DNA of 64,000 nucleotides from Plantago major (GCA_026545765.1 CM048840.1:25052765-25116764); one strand, 5' to 3'; counted from the stretch's first letter, positions 10,901 to 22,728 are shown. Notes: generated from the sequence alone by a model not told the origin. Program-made: numbers and translations.

Positions 10901-13760
10901 GGATGAGCAAGATGAGTCAATTGCTCTATGCCAGGACACTTCTGATTTAATGGAGGATGAGGGGATGCCTATGATCTCTTTATATGTTGTAGGGGGTCAA
11001 CCACCACCTGAGACTATCAAAGTCATGGGAAAAGTAAAAAACAATCTACTCACTATACTAGTGGACTCTGGTAGTACTCATAGTTTTTTGGATGAAGCAG
11101 CAACAAAGAGAATAGATTGTAAAATGGAGCTTGCACATTCATTTTTAGTGACAGTTGTTGGTGGTGGGAAGTTGGAGTGTAACTCTAAGTGTAATGATTT
11201 TCAATGGGAGATGGGAAATCATAAATTCACAACTAGTATCATGCTTCTACAGTTGGGTGGGTATGATATGGTGCTTGGAGTTGATCTTATGAAGAAAATG
11301 GGCATGGGTAAGATGATGTTTGACTTCGTGAATCAGACTGTGTCATTTGTACATAATGGTCAGGAGGTGCTACTACAGGGTATCAAATCTGAGGCAGGGG
11401 TTAAGTTCATGTCTGGTAAGGGGTTGCAGAGAACACTTACTAAGGAAAAGAAGTCAGTGCTGGGATGCTTCTTTGCAATGCAAGTAGGAGATAAAGAAGT
11501 ACTTCAAGAGCCTGCTGTGTCGAAGCCACTATTGAATGAATATAGCCATTTGTTTGTTGTGCCTACTACCCTACCTCCCCACATATCAAATGACCACAAG
11601 ATCACTCTATTTCCTGATACTAAACCATTCAAACAAAGACCCTACAGATATCCATATATGCACAAAAAAGAGATAGAGAAGATTGTAGAGGAATTGTTAC
11701 ACAGTGGTTTCATCCAACCTATCCATAGTTCATTCTCAAGTCCAGTCTTGGTGGTGAAGAAGAAAGATGGAAGTTGGAGAATGTGTGTTGACTACAGGAA
11801 GTTAAACACTTGCACAATCATGGATAGCTATCCTATACCTCTAATTGATGATTTGTTGGATGAACTAGGAAAAGCTAAAGTGATTTCCAAGATTGATTTG
11901 AGACCCGGATATCATCAAATCAGGTTACACACTAGTGACATTGAGAAGACATCATTTGTGGTAGATTCTGGCTTATATGAGTTCAAAGTGATGCCATTTG
12001 GGCTCACTAATGCACCTGCTACATTTCAGGCCCTTATGAATGATATTTTCATAGTGCATTTGAAAACTTTTGTCTTGGTCTTCTTTGATGATATTCTTAT
12101 CTACAGTTGTGATATGGAGTCTCACATGTTGCATTTGAGAAAGGTGTTTGAGCTACTACATACACATACATTATTTGCAAAGAGATCAAAGTGTGCTTTT
12201 GGGCAAAGTGAAGTTGATTATATGGGCCACATTATCAGTGCTAAGGGAGTAGCACCAGATCCCAAGAAAATCCAAACTATTATGGATTGGACAATTCCTA
12301 CTACACTCAAGGCTCTGAGGGGTTTCTTGGGAATGACTGATTATTTCAGAAAGTTTTCTCAACATTATGGGGTCAAAGCAAAACCATTACACCAGCTTAC
12401 TAAAAAGGTACAGTTCAAATGGTCTGAGGTGGCAACTACAACATTTGAGCAACTTAAGCAAGCCATGTGTAGTACTCCAGTACTACAACTACCTGATTTT
12501 GATGTAGTGTTTGTAATGGAGACTAATGCATGTTATGAAGGGTTGGGAGCTGTGCTATTGCAAAATGAGCATCATATTGCTTTCATTAGCAAAGCATTGA
12601 GTAACATGCATCTTGGTTTGTTAGTCTATGAGAAGGAGTTTTTGGCTATTGTGCTAGCAGTTGAGAAATGGAGATCATACATGCTACATAAGCCATTTGT
12701 TATAAGGACAAATTAGAGGAGTCTAAAGTATTTGGTGGATCAGAAGGTTTCTACTCCTACTCAGCACAAATATCTGACTAAACTATTGGGCTTTAATTAT
12801 ACTATTGAGTATAAACAAGGAGCTAGTAATAGAGTGGCAGATGCTCTATCAAGGAGAGACCACAGTGGAGTTGTTGTGGAAGCTAGTGAGCATTATGCTC
12901 TATCTGTGCTACAACCTGTGTGGATGGATGAATTAGCATTGAGCTATCAGGGAGATGATACCGTGGTTAGGGTAATAAGTGACATGGCTATGGCCCCTGA
13001 TAATATGTCATTGTTTCAATGTGATGGAGCTATTTGGAGGTATAAGGGCAAGATATATGTGGGTAGTAGCACTGATTTGAGGGGTCAAATGGTTAAACAC
13101 ATGCATGAAAGCTCTATTGGTGGTCATTCTGGTGTTACAACTTCATACAATAGAATGAGCATGGTGTTTTTATGGCCAGGGATGAGAGCCATGGTGAGGG
13201 AATTTGTTTTATCATGTCAGGTATGCCAGTTGAATAAACCTGAACATGTTAAGACACTAGGGTTGTTACAGCCACTGCCAGTACCTGAGGAAGCTTGGCA
13301 ACATATTACTATGGATTTCATTGAGAAACTTCCTAGCTCTGATGGGAAAGATACTATATGGGTGGTTGTTGACAGATATAGCAAGTATTCTCACTATATA
13401 GCTCTTTCACATCCAATTACTGCATCTATATTAGTTGATTTATTCTTGAATAACATATATAAATTACATGGGTTGCCTCAAAGTATTGTTTCTGACAAAG
13501 ACAAACTTTTCACAAGTCAGTTTTGGAAGGAATTGTTTAGAGTGGTGGGTGTGCAGTTGAGCATGAGTACTGCATATCATCCTCAAACATATGGTCAATC
13601 TGAGAGAGTGAATCAATGTTTGGAGACATATCTCAGATGCATGACTGGTCAATGTCCTAGGAAGTGGAGCAGATTGTTGGATCAAGCTGAGTGGTGGTAC
13701 ACTTCCTATCATACATCTATTGACATGAGTCCTTTTTAAGCATTATACGGGTATGCTCCT
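10782..13760 (+). pseudogene. chromovirus pol: protease, RT, RNase H, integrase (part 1)
   Basis: The frame 10782-12716 holds the zinc knuckle, protease (ILVDSGSTHSFLD), reverse transcriptase (VVKKKDGSWRMCVDYRKLN, MPFGLTNAPATFQ, catalytic FDDILIYS) and RNase H (METNACYEGLGAVLL, where family members usually have ETDA, so a catalytic Asp appears replaced by Asn). A TAG at 12714-12716 breaks RNase H; the same frame resumes at once and gives the integrase zinc region (HMHESSIGGHSG, CQVCQLNK) and the core with Asp in MDFIEKLP, Asp in VSDKDKLF and Glu in QSERVNQ. A TAA at 13737-13739 falls where relatives have Gln. The Tat element begins 21 bases later. Confidence 0.92.
13756..13760. other. left target-site duplication CTCCT of the Tat element
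   Basis: CTCCT precedes the TG of the LTR at 13761 and recurs at 29767-29771 directly after the CA of the other LTR. Joining the two sides restores the chromovirus integrase frame (GYAPTHLG). Confidence 0.95.
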
Positions 13761-14682
13761 TGTTGAGGGATAAAACCTCAAACACCAACACTACTACTTC
13801 AAGTAACCTAATCTAAGATCCGCCTCCAACTTGAAGCCCGAGAGAAGGTTTGTCCGAGCAAGAGTACCTGAAAGGACTAAGTGGGGGGGGGGGGTTAGAA
13901 TGGGTTACCCGGATTGCCTAAGTCAATCCGGAAGGAGGCTTTACTCAAAGGAGAGATGAAAGCTCTCAATGCAATAGTAATGGGAAAGGTAATGAAATCA
14001 AGGATGTTTAGGACTTAGGAGACAACACAATTTCCTAGGGGATTTCCCTTTACCTCAAGGTATTGGACCTTGTGTTATATTTATAGTTATCGTATACTTA
14101 TGAAGTAGCTCATAAGATGATGCCAAGTGTATGCCTCAGATTTGGACACCAATGCTACCTTTGGCCCATGGCCCATTAGTGAATAGTAATCCAATACTAA
14201 TTAATGGGCTGGGAGGGTAGTTTGGTCCTTTCCCTCTAAGAGTACTGTTCCGCATGTTGGGTCCGTGTAAGTCCCTCGGACAGATTCACATGATTGGATG
14301 ACTCTGCCTTGGGTAACTCTAGGTGTCCGGACCTTAGAGCTCCACGGAAGCCTCTCGGTTCTCACAACACGTTTGGTCTTCTCAGTCTTGGTGGCGTCCG
14401 AGATTCTCTCGTCCGGTCTGTTTAGCATCTTAGAACTGACAGTTTGCGGTACTTGGGAGGACCAAGTACCCTTTTGTCTGGCTCGGAAGTCATCCATCTA
14501 GCTTGGTCGGACCTAGCTGAAATGGCGTGCTGACTTGTGAGTACTAGTTGACCTGAGATGGTTTCCTTTAGGACGGACCACTCGAAGGTCGGACTAGCTT
14601 TGAATGGCTATCTTAGCCTTGATGCGCTCTAGGACACGCTCTATGGCGCCCTTAACGGATTGGACACATTTCCGTATCAACA
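13761..14682 (-). repeat. 3' LTR of the complete Tat element (922 bp)
   Basis: It has TG...CA termini and is close to the 5' LTR at 28862-29766. The 5' LTR has several short deletions relative to this one around 29340-29525. A 10-bp G run lies near 13885. Confidence 0.95.
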
Positions 14683-14700
14683 TATGTCCCCCAGTTTCCA
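14683..14700 (-). other. polypurine tract of the Tat element
   Basis: On the minus strand the sequence GGAAACTGGGGGACATA directly precedes the 3' LTR TGTTGATACGG. It is purine-rich with a G5 block and serves as the plus-strand DNA primer. Confidence 0.8.
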
Positions 14701-15089
14701 AGTATCTTAGTAGAAGATAGTTGGTAACTATGAGGATCGATGTCGTGGAGCGTGTCCGAATCGTTAGTTAAAAGAAAAAGGAAAAAATCCTTTTTGCCGG
14801 ATCCGTCCGTGTCCTCAAGGATTCAATATATCTCTTTCCCCCCCTTTTCCGTCTACAGTCCGAGTTATCACATAACTGGGACTGTAGAGGGAAAAGGTAT
14901 TTGTATCCGAGATATATGGGTCCGAGTACGGTTAGGATCTGACGAAGTCTTTCGAGGAAGATCAAGTAGGAGGTTATCCGTTGGGCCAAATTTGTGAAAT
15001 GGTCCTGATGGACCTTTGAACAGTAAATCAACAGGGTCCAACGAGTTGCTTGTCCGGCCCTTGGGGTAAGATCCCGAGGGGACTGATGC

Positions 15090-15300
15090 GACCGTTGGAT
15101 TGGAAAGCCTCAACGGTTGAGATCAAGTGACGAGACTCCTCTGTCAGGCACTAAACGTAATGCGCTGTTAGCCATCTATTCGTGAATCGTCATGACCGTT
15201 GGATTTGAACAGATCAACGGTCTCGGTTTAAACCTAAGTGATGTGACACTTGGCCTTCCCACTTTGCCCCTATAAATAGTTAGGCGATCGGTCACTTTCA
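15090..15300 (+). promoter_or_regulatory. promoter-like region for the antisense gene (TATAAATAG at 15271)
   Basis: A strong plant TATA box, CCCCTATAAATAG, lies at 15267-15279 on the plus strand, opposite to the retroelement genes. Upstream are two copies of a paired motif, CCGTTGGAT ... TCAACGG (about 15092-15118 and 15199-15222), which contain MYB-type core sites. A C/T- and A-rich leader follows. Without the MULE, about 0.7 kb separates the TATA box from the ATG at 18804. Confidence 0.6.
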
Positions 15301-16351
15301 CACTTTAGCTAAATTGAAAGTCTGAGCAATCTTTAAGCAATTCAAACAACACAAGATCGATCCGAGCAACTGGGACTTGTAAGACTTTGGGCTATCCAAC
15401 TGAGATCTGTAACCTCGGGGCATTATCCAAACTTGATCGTCCGTTGAACTTTCTTGTTTGAATATTAGCAAGTAGAGTCCGTTTTGCGAAAGACCCCCTA
15501 TGTATAGGAAAGTCCAAAAAGTCCACTTAAACGTTAAAACTAGACAATTTACCTTAAAAACTAGACAGCCTAATTTTCGCGGGTCGACCCGCCGGGCTGG
15601 GTCAACCCGCGATTTTTTTTTTTAAATAAGTTACTTAGCTCGTAAATGTTCATCCAAATCCACATGTTATGATTTTTACATCAAATTGTCTAGTTTTGTC
15701 ATCAAATTGTCTATGTTTATCGTAAAAATGTCTATGTTTAACATGTATACATTAGTAACAACCTATTTATCCAATGAAAAAAAATTTAGAAAAATAAACA
15801 TGAACTTCAATTTCATTCATCAAACAAAAAATTTAAGTATACAAAATAATCAAAAATTTACAACCTATAAAAATACATGTATTTTTAAAAACATTAAATA
15901 AATCTACAAAATAGCTTTCATCACACTCGACTTGTTCGTAGACACCTTCTTCCACAACGTTTCAATTTCTTTGTTCGGCCACCATTTTTACGAAAACCTA
16001 ATACATACAACAAAAACATCAAAAAAAACATATACAATTTCTACTAAAATATAGAATATTTAATTAAAAAAACTAGACAATTTATAGTAAAAAATAGACA
16101 ATTTATACAAAAAAACTAAACCAACAACAGCAAACAACATAGACAATTTCTACTAAATCATAGCCAATTTATACAAAAAAAATTATACAATTTACAGTAA
16201 AACATAGACAATTTACAGTAAAACATAGACAATTTATACTAAACATATAATTTTTATACAAAAAAACTAGACAATTTATAGTAAAACATAGACAATATAC
16301 TCTAAAAACTAGACAATATCCACTAAAAACTAGACAGAACTTCCTAAATAA

Positions 16352-16975
16352 TTATGTTCATGTTTGATAATAAAACTAGACAATATTTTGTAAAAACTAG
16401 ACAATATCCTCTAAAAACTAGACAAAACTTACTAGATAATTATGTTCATGTTTGATAATAAAACTAAACAATATTTCGTAAAATTTAGACAATATCCTCT
16501 AAAAACTAGACAAAACTTCAGACACAATTATGTTTATGTTTGATAATAAAACTAGACAATATTTAATAAAAACTAGACAAAACTTCCTAGACAATTATGT
16601 TCATATTTGATAATAAAACTAGACAGTATTTCCTAAAAACTAGACAATATCCACTAAAAACTAGACAAAACTTCCTAGTCAATTATGTTCATGTTTGATA
16701 ATAAAACTAGACAATATTTTGTAAAAACTATACAATATCCTCTAAAAACTAGACAAAACTTTCTAGACAATTATGTTCATTTTTTATAATAAAACTAGAC
16801 AATATTTCGTAAAAACTAGAGAATATCCTCTAAAAACTAGACAAAACTTCCTAAACAATTATGTTTATGTTTGATAATAAAACTATACAATATTTAGTAA
16901 AAACTAGACAATATCATCTAAAAACTAGACAAAACTTACTAGATAATTATGTTCATATTTCATTAGTCCAATTGT
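16352..16975. repeat. 88-bp tandem array with ~21-bp subunits, in the MULE
   Basis: The phrase TTATGTT(C/T)AT recurs at 16352, 16440, 16528, 16595, 16683, 16771, 16859 and 16947. The spacing is exactly 88 bases except one 67-base unit that lost one subunit. Each unit contains three or four copies of AAAACTAGACAATAT-like 21-22-mers. Irregular copies of the same motif extend left to about 15530. Confidence 0.9.
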
Positions 16976-17591
16976 CCAAAGCATCAGAACTTGAGCTACT
17001 ACACAACACTAAAAATCCACAAAACTCTGATTCTAGAGTATAATATATGAGATATCATCTTCCCAAGGTCAGTATTCCCATACATACAATCTATTCTAGA
17101 GTTGAACCATACTCACAGTCAGGTCACATTCTCCCAAGCAAATGTTTCAAAATACTAACTAATCTTATGCAGCGACTGTGCAACTATATTACATTTTGAA
17201 CTCTGATTTATGCACAATTCACTAAAGTTTCCAATTAAATCGGTGACAAAACTCTTCACAACATTGAATGTCAACAGTAAAGTGAAGGGATAATTAAGCA
17301 AGTAGCAATCAGTACCATTGGAACCATTTAAATTGACAAACTAACAGACATTCACCACTAAACATACAGCAAAACGAAAACATAAATAAATCAAATCTAC
17401 AAAAATAGATGATACCTTATAGAGGAGCAGAAGGAAGAGGTTCGCCTTCAAGCTATAGGTCTTCGATGAAACCTGCAAAAATCGAAGCTCAATCAAATCG
17501 AAATGAGGAAAATCGAAATGATACACATAGAGAATTGGAGACGAACTTGCTCGTTGACGTAGTTATCGAGATCGAGAAGGATTTCAGGGTT

Positions 17592-17855
17592 TTACAGATT
17601 GACAGAACCATATGCTCCACCTTGTATGCCATGCCTGACGACTGTTTCGTCGCCACCGGCATGTTGTTGATGATTTCCTTTCCCATTGTTGTTTCTCTTC
17701 TTCTTCGAAAAAGCTTGGTTGATTTGTGAGTTGCTTTCAGATCTAGATCTGCTTTCCTTCAAATCCGGAATCTTCGATAACTGACTCATATTTCCACCAT
17801 CGGAATCTACATCGGCACCGGCAACATCAACAACCGACACCTTCGCCATCGTCAA
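17592..17855 (-). CDS. small open frame in the MULE, possible captured exon
   Basis: An 87-residue frame starts ATG at 17855 or 17849. It is acidic at the N-terminus (VDVAGADVDSDGGN), then Ser/Arg-rich with a basic patch (KKKRNNNGKGNHQQ). Upstream on the minus strand there is a UTR-like stretch with a donor-like ATCAG|GTAATG near 17970. I recognise no domain. It may be the 5' exon of a gene taken up by the MULE or the start of a lost transposase. Confidence 0.3.
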   Translation of the reverse strand: MTMAKVSVVDVAGADVDSDGGNMSQLSKIPDLKESRSRSESNSQINQAFSKKKRNNNGKGNHQQHAGGDETVVRHGIQGGAYGSVNL

Positions 17856-18288
17856 ACACCTTCAAAAATAGTCGAACATTCAAATCCAGATCTCAAAAAC
17901 AGATGCAACAACCAAGCAACGAAGCAACAAATCGAATTCAAAAACACTAAAATTAAGTTTCAACATCCATTACCTGATGATCGCGCAATGAATCGACCAA
18001 AAGTAGAGAGATGAGATCGGAAATCGGCGAAAGAAGTTGATCGCCGCCATGGCTGTCGGTTTCATGGAGAGCAGGAAGAAAACAATGGATAAAAAAAAGA
18101 GAAAAAGGGCTTTTACACTTAGATTGGAGCCGTGACCCGGGTCCAACATTAAGAAAATAGCCCAGCGACCCGGATCCACGAGATTCAAAGTGGGTTGTGA
18201 GTATTTCTTAAACCTAGATAATTTTATGTGAAATTTAATGGACTTTTTGGACTTTCCAAATTGATATGGACTTTTATGAGACTTAGTA

Positions 18289-18802
18289 TAGCAAGTAAGT
18301 ACCCCTCATTTTTTGGCTTTGTTAAAGTTGTCTGTATTCGCTATACGCCCATTGCATGTCTAGTGTAGCTTCCCTTGCTGCTTCCGTAATTGTGCTTGTC
18401 TTTAGTAATTGGCTCTTGCGATACCTTCGGTTGAGATGGTAGTTGATGTGTTTTTGCTGCATGCTTATAATATGCCAATTTTCCTTGCTGATGCCTTGCA
18501 CTTTTATTTGGTACGTCCCGTCCGACACAACCCGTCTTGATAATGCATGCTTACTTGATGATAAATCGGTATTGGTTGTGGTGTTCGCCTGTAAATTGTT
18601 TCTTTTATTGCCATGCCATGAGGGGCAGATTGTGGTGCCAGTGGTACAGCTTCGTGTGCCAGGGTCTTGGGGCCCCTGTCCTTCTGTGTATAGAAGATCT
18701 TAGGGTTTAAACTTTTCCCGGACCTCTGGACTTAATAAGACATATAAATGAACTCTCGGACAATAACAATCATCGTTTCTGATCCGTTTCCTTCTGCCCT
18801 AG
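18289..18802 (+). other. first intron (and TSD) of the antisense gene
   Basis: The right copy of the MULE target duplication runs into a consensus donor, GCAA|GTAAGT (GT at 18295-18296). A pyrimidine-rich tract and CCCTAG|G end at 18802, one base before the ATG at 18804. This gives a 508-bp 5'UTR intron. Confidence 0.55.
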
Positions 18803-20123
18803 GATGTCCGGGAGCGATAGTCAAAACGTTCACGAGGTGCGGGATTACCAGGATGGAGTAGATTCGGGCGGTGAATCCGCGGACGTGAACGTGTCCGTAG
18901 AAGACTATCTCGTGGATGTCTTATCTTCCAGAGATTCCGACGCTAGGCACGGAACCCATGAAACAGTCAATCCTCCGACGGACGGGCCAGTGGTCGAAGA
19001 AGGTGTTAATGAGGTGAGGACGTTGGTCCAATCTCGGACTATAGGCGGTGTGGGAGAGCCTATAGATCCGAATGAGCTTCAACTTGAACGGGCAGGCGAC
19101 AGCGGGCATGAGGCTGATGACGTGGAGATGTTCGAGGCTGGAGTGGAGGACCGTGTTGTGGTAGAGACAGGTCCGTCCAATCCTGGTACATCTGGGAGAC
19201 CTGATGGTGGTCAGTTGAAGAAGGCGGAGAGGAAGAAGGTGAAGACGGGGAGGAAGAAGAGGAAGGTTCTCCCGATGTCCATCCTCGGAGAGGTGCTGGT
19301 CGTCGGGTTGTATTGCACTCCGTAGCTGCCGCTCAATCTAGCCTTTCGTTGGTTGAAGGCTGTGGTGCCAAGGCGGCAAGGATCAAATTTCCTCGTCCCG
19401 CATCTGCAGTAGTGATAGTAGACGAGTTCGGAGAGCTAAACGCGGACGGGCTTCTTCCTACCTGTCCATCGAGGGTCCGGCCCGAGGAGATTCTGGAAAT
19501 GAGGCGAAGATGGGAGATCCCTGAGTCTGTAGAAATAATGATCTCGATCCTGCATGCATTCTATAACCCACCACTGGGTATATGTGCACGAGGTCGCTTT
19601 CTCTCGGATGGAAGATTCCCATTGCCACGGAATCAAGAACATCCTCAACCATATTGGTATAGGTCCGAGTCGGGTTATCCCCAAGTCCCCGGTAACCTTA
19701 TTTTTTGTAATCTTTGTAAGAAGAAGGCAAAAGTGAATTTTGAAAACTTCAGCTTTTCCATGTCTCTTTTCAAATGGAATCCCCTTTTTTACACTTTTAT
19801 GAATAGGAAACCCTATAACTTCATCTCGGACTCCATCTCGTCGTTGGGGTCGAAATGGTGGGATAGGTACATTTTTGTACGGATGGCTTTGAAGCCAAGG
19901 ATGTCCGAGAGACAGAGGGAACAATGGGGGCTGCCCACAAAATTCCTTAGAGAGAGTATCCCTGATTGGCGTCCGCTTTCGAAGAACGTTGCTCCCTGGG
20001 TGGCGGAGATCCACAAGAAGAATGATCCGCCTACCTACCCGTTCCACGGACTAATTTGTCAGCCGCTGCCATATCTATGCGGACTGACCGATGCCGTGGA
20101 AGTCGGAGGAAAGACAGATTTCA

Positions 20124-20254
20124 GTAAGGAGTCTAACTTATGATTCGTGCGACTCCGTGTTTTGAATGTCTCGTTATGAATTTTCTCATCTCCGATATTC
20201 CTGTTGTTTTTCTGTTATTCGTCCGCGTTCTAAAATGTTTACATTGCTATGTAG
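20124..20254 (+). other. intron 2 of the antisense gene
   Basis: The donor is TTTCA|GTAAGG and the acceptor is GCTATGTAG|CTCACTGG. It is 131 bp and T-rich. The codon split at the junction and the two flanking frames agree exactly. Confidence 0.7.
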
Positions 20255-20688
20255 CTCACTGGTTCAACTATATCATGTCGACACTCGCTGAAAAAAAAGA
20301 AGAAGCGAGAGAGAAAACGATCTCCGGAGTTTCGCCACGGTCAAGAGGGCGAGATCATCAACACGTCCTCTGGTCTTCTTCCGAGAATCGAGAAGATGTT
20401 CGCGGTGTGAGGAGAAGAAGGAGGAGGGTGAAGCTCGGCGTGCAAAAAAGCCTGAAAGGCGTTACTACCTCCAGACCACCATCCGCTGCTGGATCCGGGC
20501 CTCAACAAGAAGTGTTCATGCGGGATGCCATAACGTCTGGGCGGAAGAGAAGAGCTCCCGCGGAGGCCTCCCAATCAAGCAAGAGCGCAATGCCGCCGTT
20601 TTACCGTGAAAGGGCCGCTCTCGATAAGGAGTATGGCGTGCTGCGGACTTCAAGTTGAATGGTCGGCCTCAATGTGCTATATCAGCAG

Positions 20689-20765
20689 GTTCGTGATCTC
20701 CTAATAGTTTTTTCATTTATCCTTATGACAAGCGTGCGACTTATGTCTATACGGATTCTTTGCAG
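20689..20765 (+). other. intron 3 of the antisense gene
   Basis: The donor is ATCAGCAG|GTTCGT and the acceptor is TTCTTTGCAG|CTCGGG. It is 77 bp. The upstream frame (LNVLYQQ) continues in phase into LGCFIRAMQW. Confidence 0.7.
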
Positions 20766-22086
20766 CTCGGGTGCTTCATCCGAGCTATGCAGTGGAAGGC
20801 GAGTGAGCGGGCTACCATTGAGCACGAGTTGTTCAAGGCCACGGCCAGGTCCGCGGATGAGGCCGAAAAAGTGAAGCAGTTGGAGATGCAGCTGAAGGAG
20901 CACGAGGTGAAGTTCCATAAGCTGAAGACCAGCTGGGAGGCAATCAAGGCGGACTTGGATTGGCAGGAGGGTTTCACCCAGAAATCAATGAGGGCCTTCC
21001 GAGACATGAAGGATTTCTTGCTTGAAGACCTCCAATACTCTCGTCTTGAGGCGGGCCGGGATTTTATGAGGTCGGATTCTTTCAAGTTCTTCATGGCAGA
21101 CAAGTCCGACGAATCTCGGCTGAATGGGTTCTCCGCTGCAATCGGTCAACTACAGTCCAAGGGGCTACTTCCTCAAGATTTCAATTGGAAGGCGGAAGGG
21201 TTAAACCCTTCAGCGGATGCTAACGGCGTGGAAGTTCCCGTGGATGTTGTCTCGGACGATCGGTTGGCCGCTTGTGAGTTTGCGGAACTCGTCACTGAGG
21301 AAGGAGAATTGGAGATCAAGAACGGTGGACCCTTCCTTCCGAAGTGTGTGCCGGATGCCTTACAAAAGGTGTGCTTCGTCCCGTTCGAGAATTACCGGGC
21401 CTTCCTCAAGGACTGGTATTACATGCCTTCCCGCCTTCCCGTAGTTGGTCTTTTCAAGACTTCAAACTTGTTTGAGTCCTTTGTCAGTCAAGCCGCCAAC
21501 TCGCTTCATCTTGATCCGCCTCGAATTGAAGAAATAGGTCCGATCCTCGATGAAGAATCCGGGTATGCCCGTGAAACCTATGTAATGTCGGAATCGCATC
21601 TCTTTGTGGCACGGAACAATGCCTTGAACAATGCTGCTTTATTTTTTATCCGTACCAACTGTCTGTAAAACAATATTTCTCGTAAGTCCGAGTCATTGCC
21701 TGTCTTCCGCTTTGTTTCTTCCATTCATCGTTCGTATGTTTTACTATCATAAAACACATCTTTAAAGAACACGGATCGCAGTAGATGGCGTCCGACGTAG
21801 AAGTCAAAACCATCGTTTCACGAATTTCGTACCGTCCGTGATTGCTAAATTCAATCGACCCTTGGGATGCGTAATTCTTCTAGAAGGGAGGAAGGTGAAA
21901 CAGTGAATTTGTCATTATTACTGCGTCCCATCAACTTCCAAGCCGTCGGATGAGTGACATGTGTTGAGATCGTACGGGTTTGTCACTACTATAAATAAGA
22001 AAGGGGTAAGTGCCCTTTTCTTACTGTTGTACTTTTTAACCCTTTCTCCTGATCAGATTTCCCTATCCTTCCAGAAAGTCGGTCAA

Positions 22087-22386
22087 ATGTCCGGCCGCAG
22101 CGGAGAACTAAACCATTCCAGGTTTGATCGCTTCCATCACTGGGTGGACTGTGCCTGCGGGGTCAAGCATCCCCCATATTATCCCAGAGAGGGGACCGTG
22201 GATGATCCAATCATCCTTGACTTCGAAGGGGACCCTCCTCCGTGTCTGGGGATAGTTAGTGGGCTAGCCGCAGAAAGGGAGCGGATTGTGAGGATGATCC
22301 GCAGGAGGATCCGAATGCAGCAGCAAGCTCAAGAAGCTCGCGGTGATGGCTCGGAATCTCAGGGCTCCACTTCTGGGATCTGGTAA
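22087..22386 (+). CDS. second antisense open frame in the Tat element, unknown
   Basis: A 99-codon frame begins at ATG 22087 (MSGRSGELNHSRFDRFHHW). It has a Cys-containing stretch (CACGVKHPPYYPREG), an acidic middle (DFEGDPPPCLG) and an Arg/Gln-rich helical tail (RMIRRRIRMQQQAQEAR). The open frame extends upstream to 21961, but without ATG. It lies 0.4 kb after the antisense gene on the same strand and could be its last exon or a separate gene. No family recognised. Confidence 0.4.
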   Translation: MSGRSGELNHSRFDRFHHWVDCACGVKHPPYYPREGTVDDPIILDFEGDPPPCLGIVSGLAAERERIVRMIRRRIRMQQQAQEARGDGSESQGSTSGIW

Positions 22387-22728
22387 AGGAACAAGGCGGG
22401 GTATGCCCCGTGGAAGTATGTACTGATCCTTGGATCTTTCCAGATTGTACTTCTGTTATGTAAATGTTCGGATAATTTTGTCTATAAAATTCGAACTATT
22501 TTGCCTCAGATGAGATCGCCATCTTTTTCTTGTGCAAGCTTCGTCGGATTATATTGACGCACATATTTTTGTAAAATGACTAAGAAACTCGGACGTGGTT
22601 GATGGGCTTGTTTAGGCTTGATTGGATAAACCCGTCTGGCCCAACACTGTTCAACCCAAATGAATAGTTTAAGCCCATTGTCAACGTCGAAGTTCTGACG
22701 TGTCGGACGCCTATTGGTTCGTTACTTC

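Larger units (their letters stand above)
15475..18288. mobile_element. non-autonomous Mutator-like element (MULE), 2.8 kb
   Basis: Both sides are flanked by the 9-bp direct repeat TAGCAAGTA (15466-15474 and 18289-18297), the Mutator target size. The 18-base inverted repeat GGAAAGTCCAAAAAGTCC lies 32 bases from the left end (15507-15524) and 31 bases from the right end (18240-18257). The outer arms are diverged but share GAGTC/AAGTC and GAAAGACC/AAAAGTCC blocks. Inside are GC-rich GGGTCGACCCG/GACCCGG stretches near both ends, an 88-bp tandem array and possible captured exons. No MULE transposase is visible. Confidence 0.85.
18803..21668 (+). pseudogene. antisense spliced gene of the Tat element (putative gypsy-type transposon domain)
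   Basis: This gene lies opposite to gag-pol between integrase and the 3' LTR. Exon 2 starts with ATG 18804 (acidic N-terminus). A frame change near 19200 continues in a Glu-rich frame, then VRPEEILEMRRRWEIPESV. The next conserved piece (NILNHIGIGPSRVIP) sits in another frame at about 19595-19700, and the frame then returns for SLGSKWWDRYIFVRMALKPR. Intron 20124-20254 and intron 20689-20765 both keep the reading frame. A single TGA (20656-20658) interrupts exon 3, and exon 4 (20766-21668) begins with a coiled coil (EKVKQLEMQLKEHEVKFHKL). The pattern resembles the plant 'putative gypsy type transposon' domain proteins; function unknown. Domain call 0.6. Confidence 0.75.

Noticed and set aside
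16352..16975. The 88-bp array as a CRISPR
   Set aside because: Units are contiguous tandem copies with no unique spacers, and the DNA is a plant transposon.
19220..19280. Basic KKAERKK...GRKKRKV patch as a nuclear localisation signal of the antisense protein
   Set aside because: The neighbouring frame over the same bases gives an acidic Glu/Gly-rich stretch that runs straight into the conserved downstream domain, so the basic patch is more likely a frameshift artefact.
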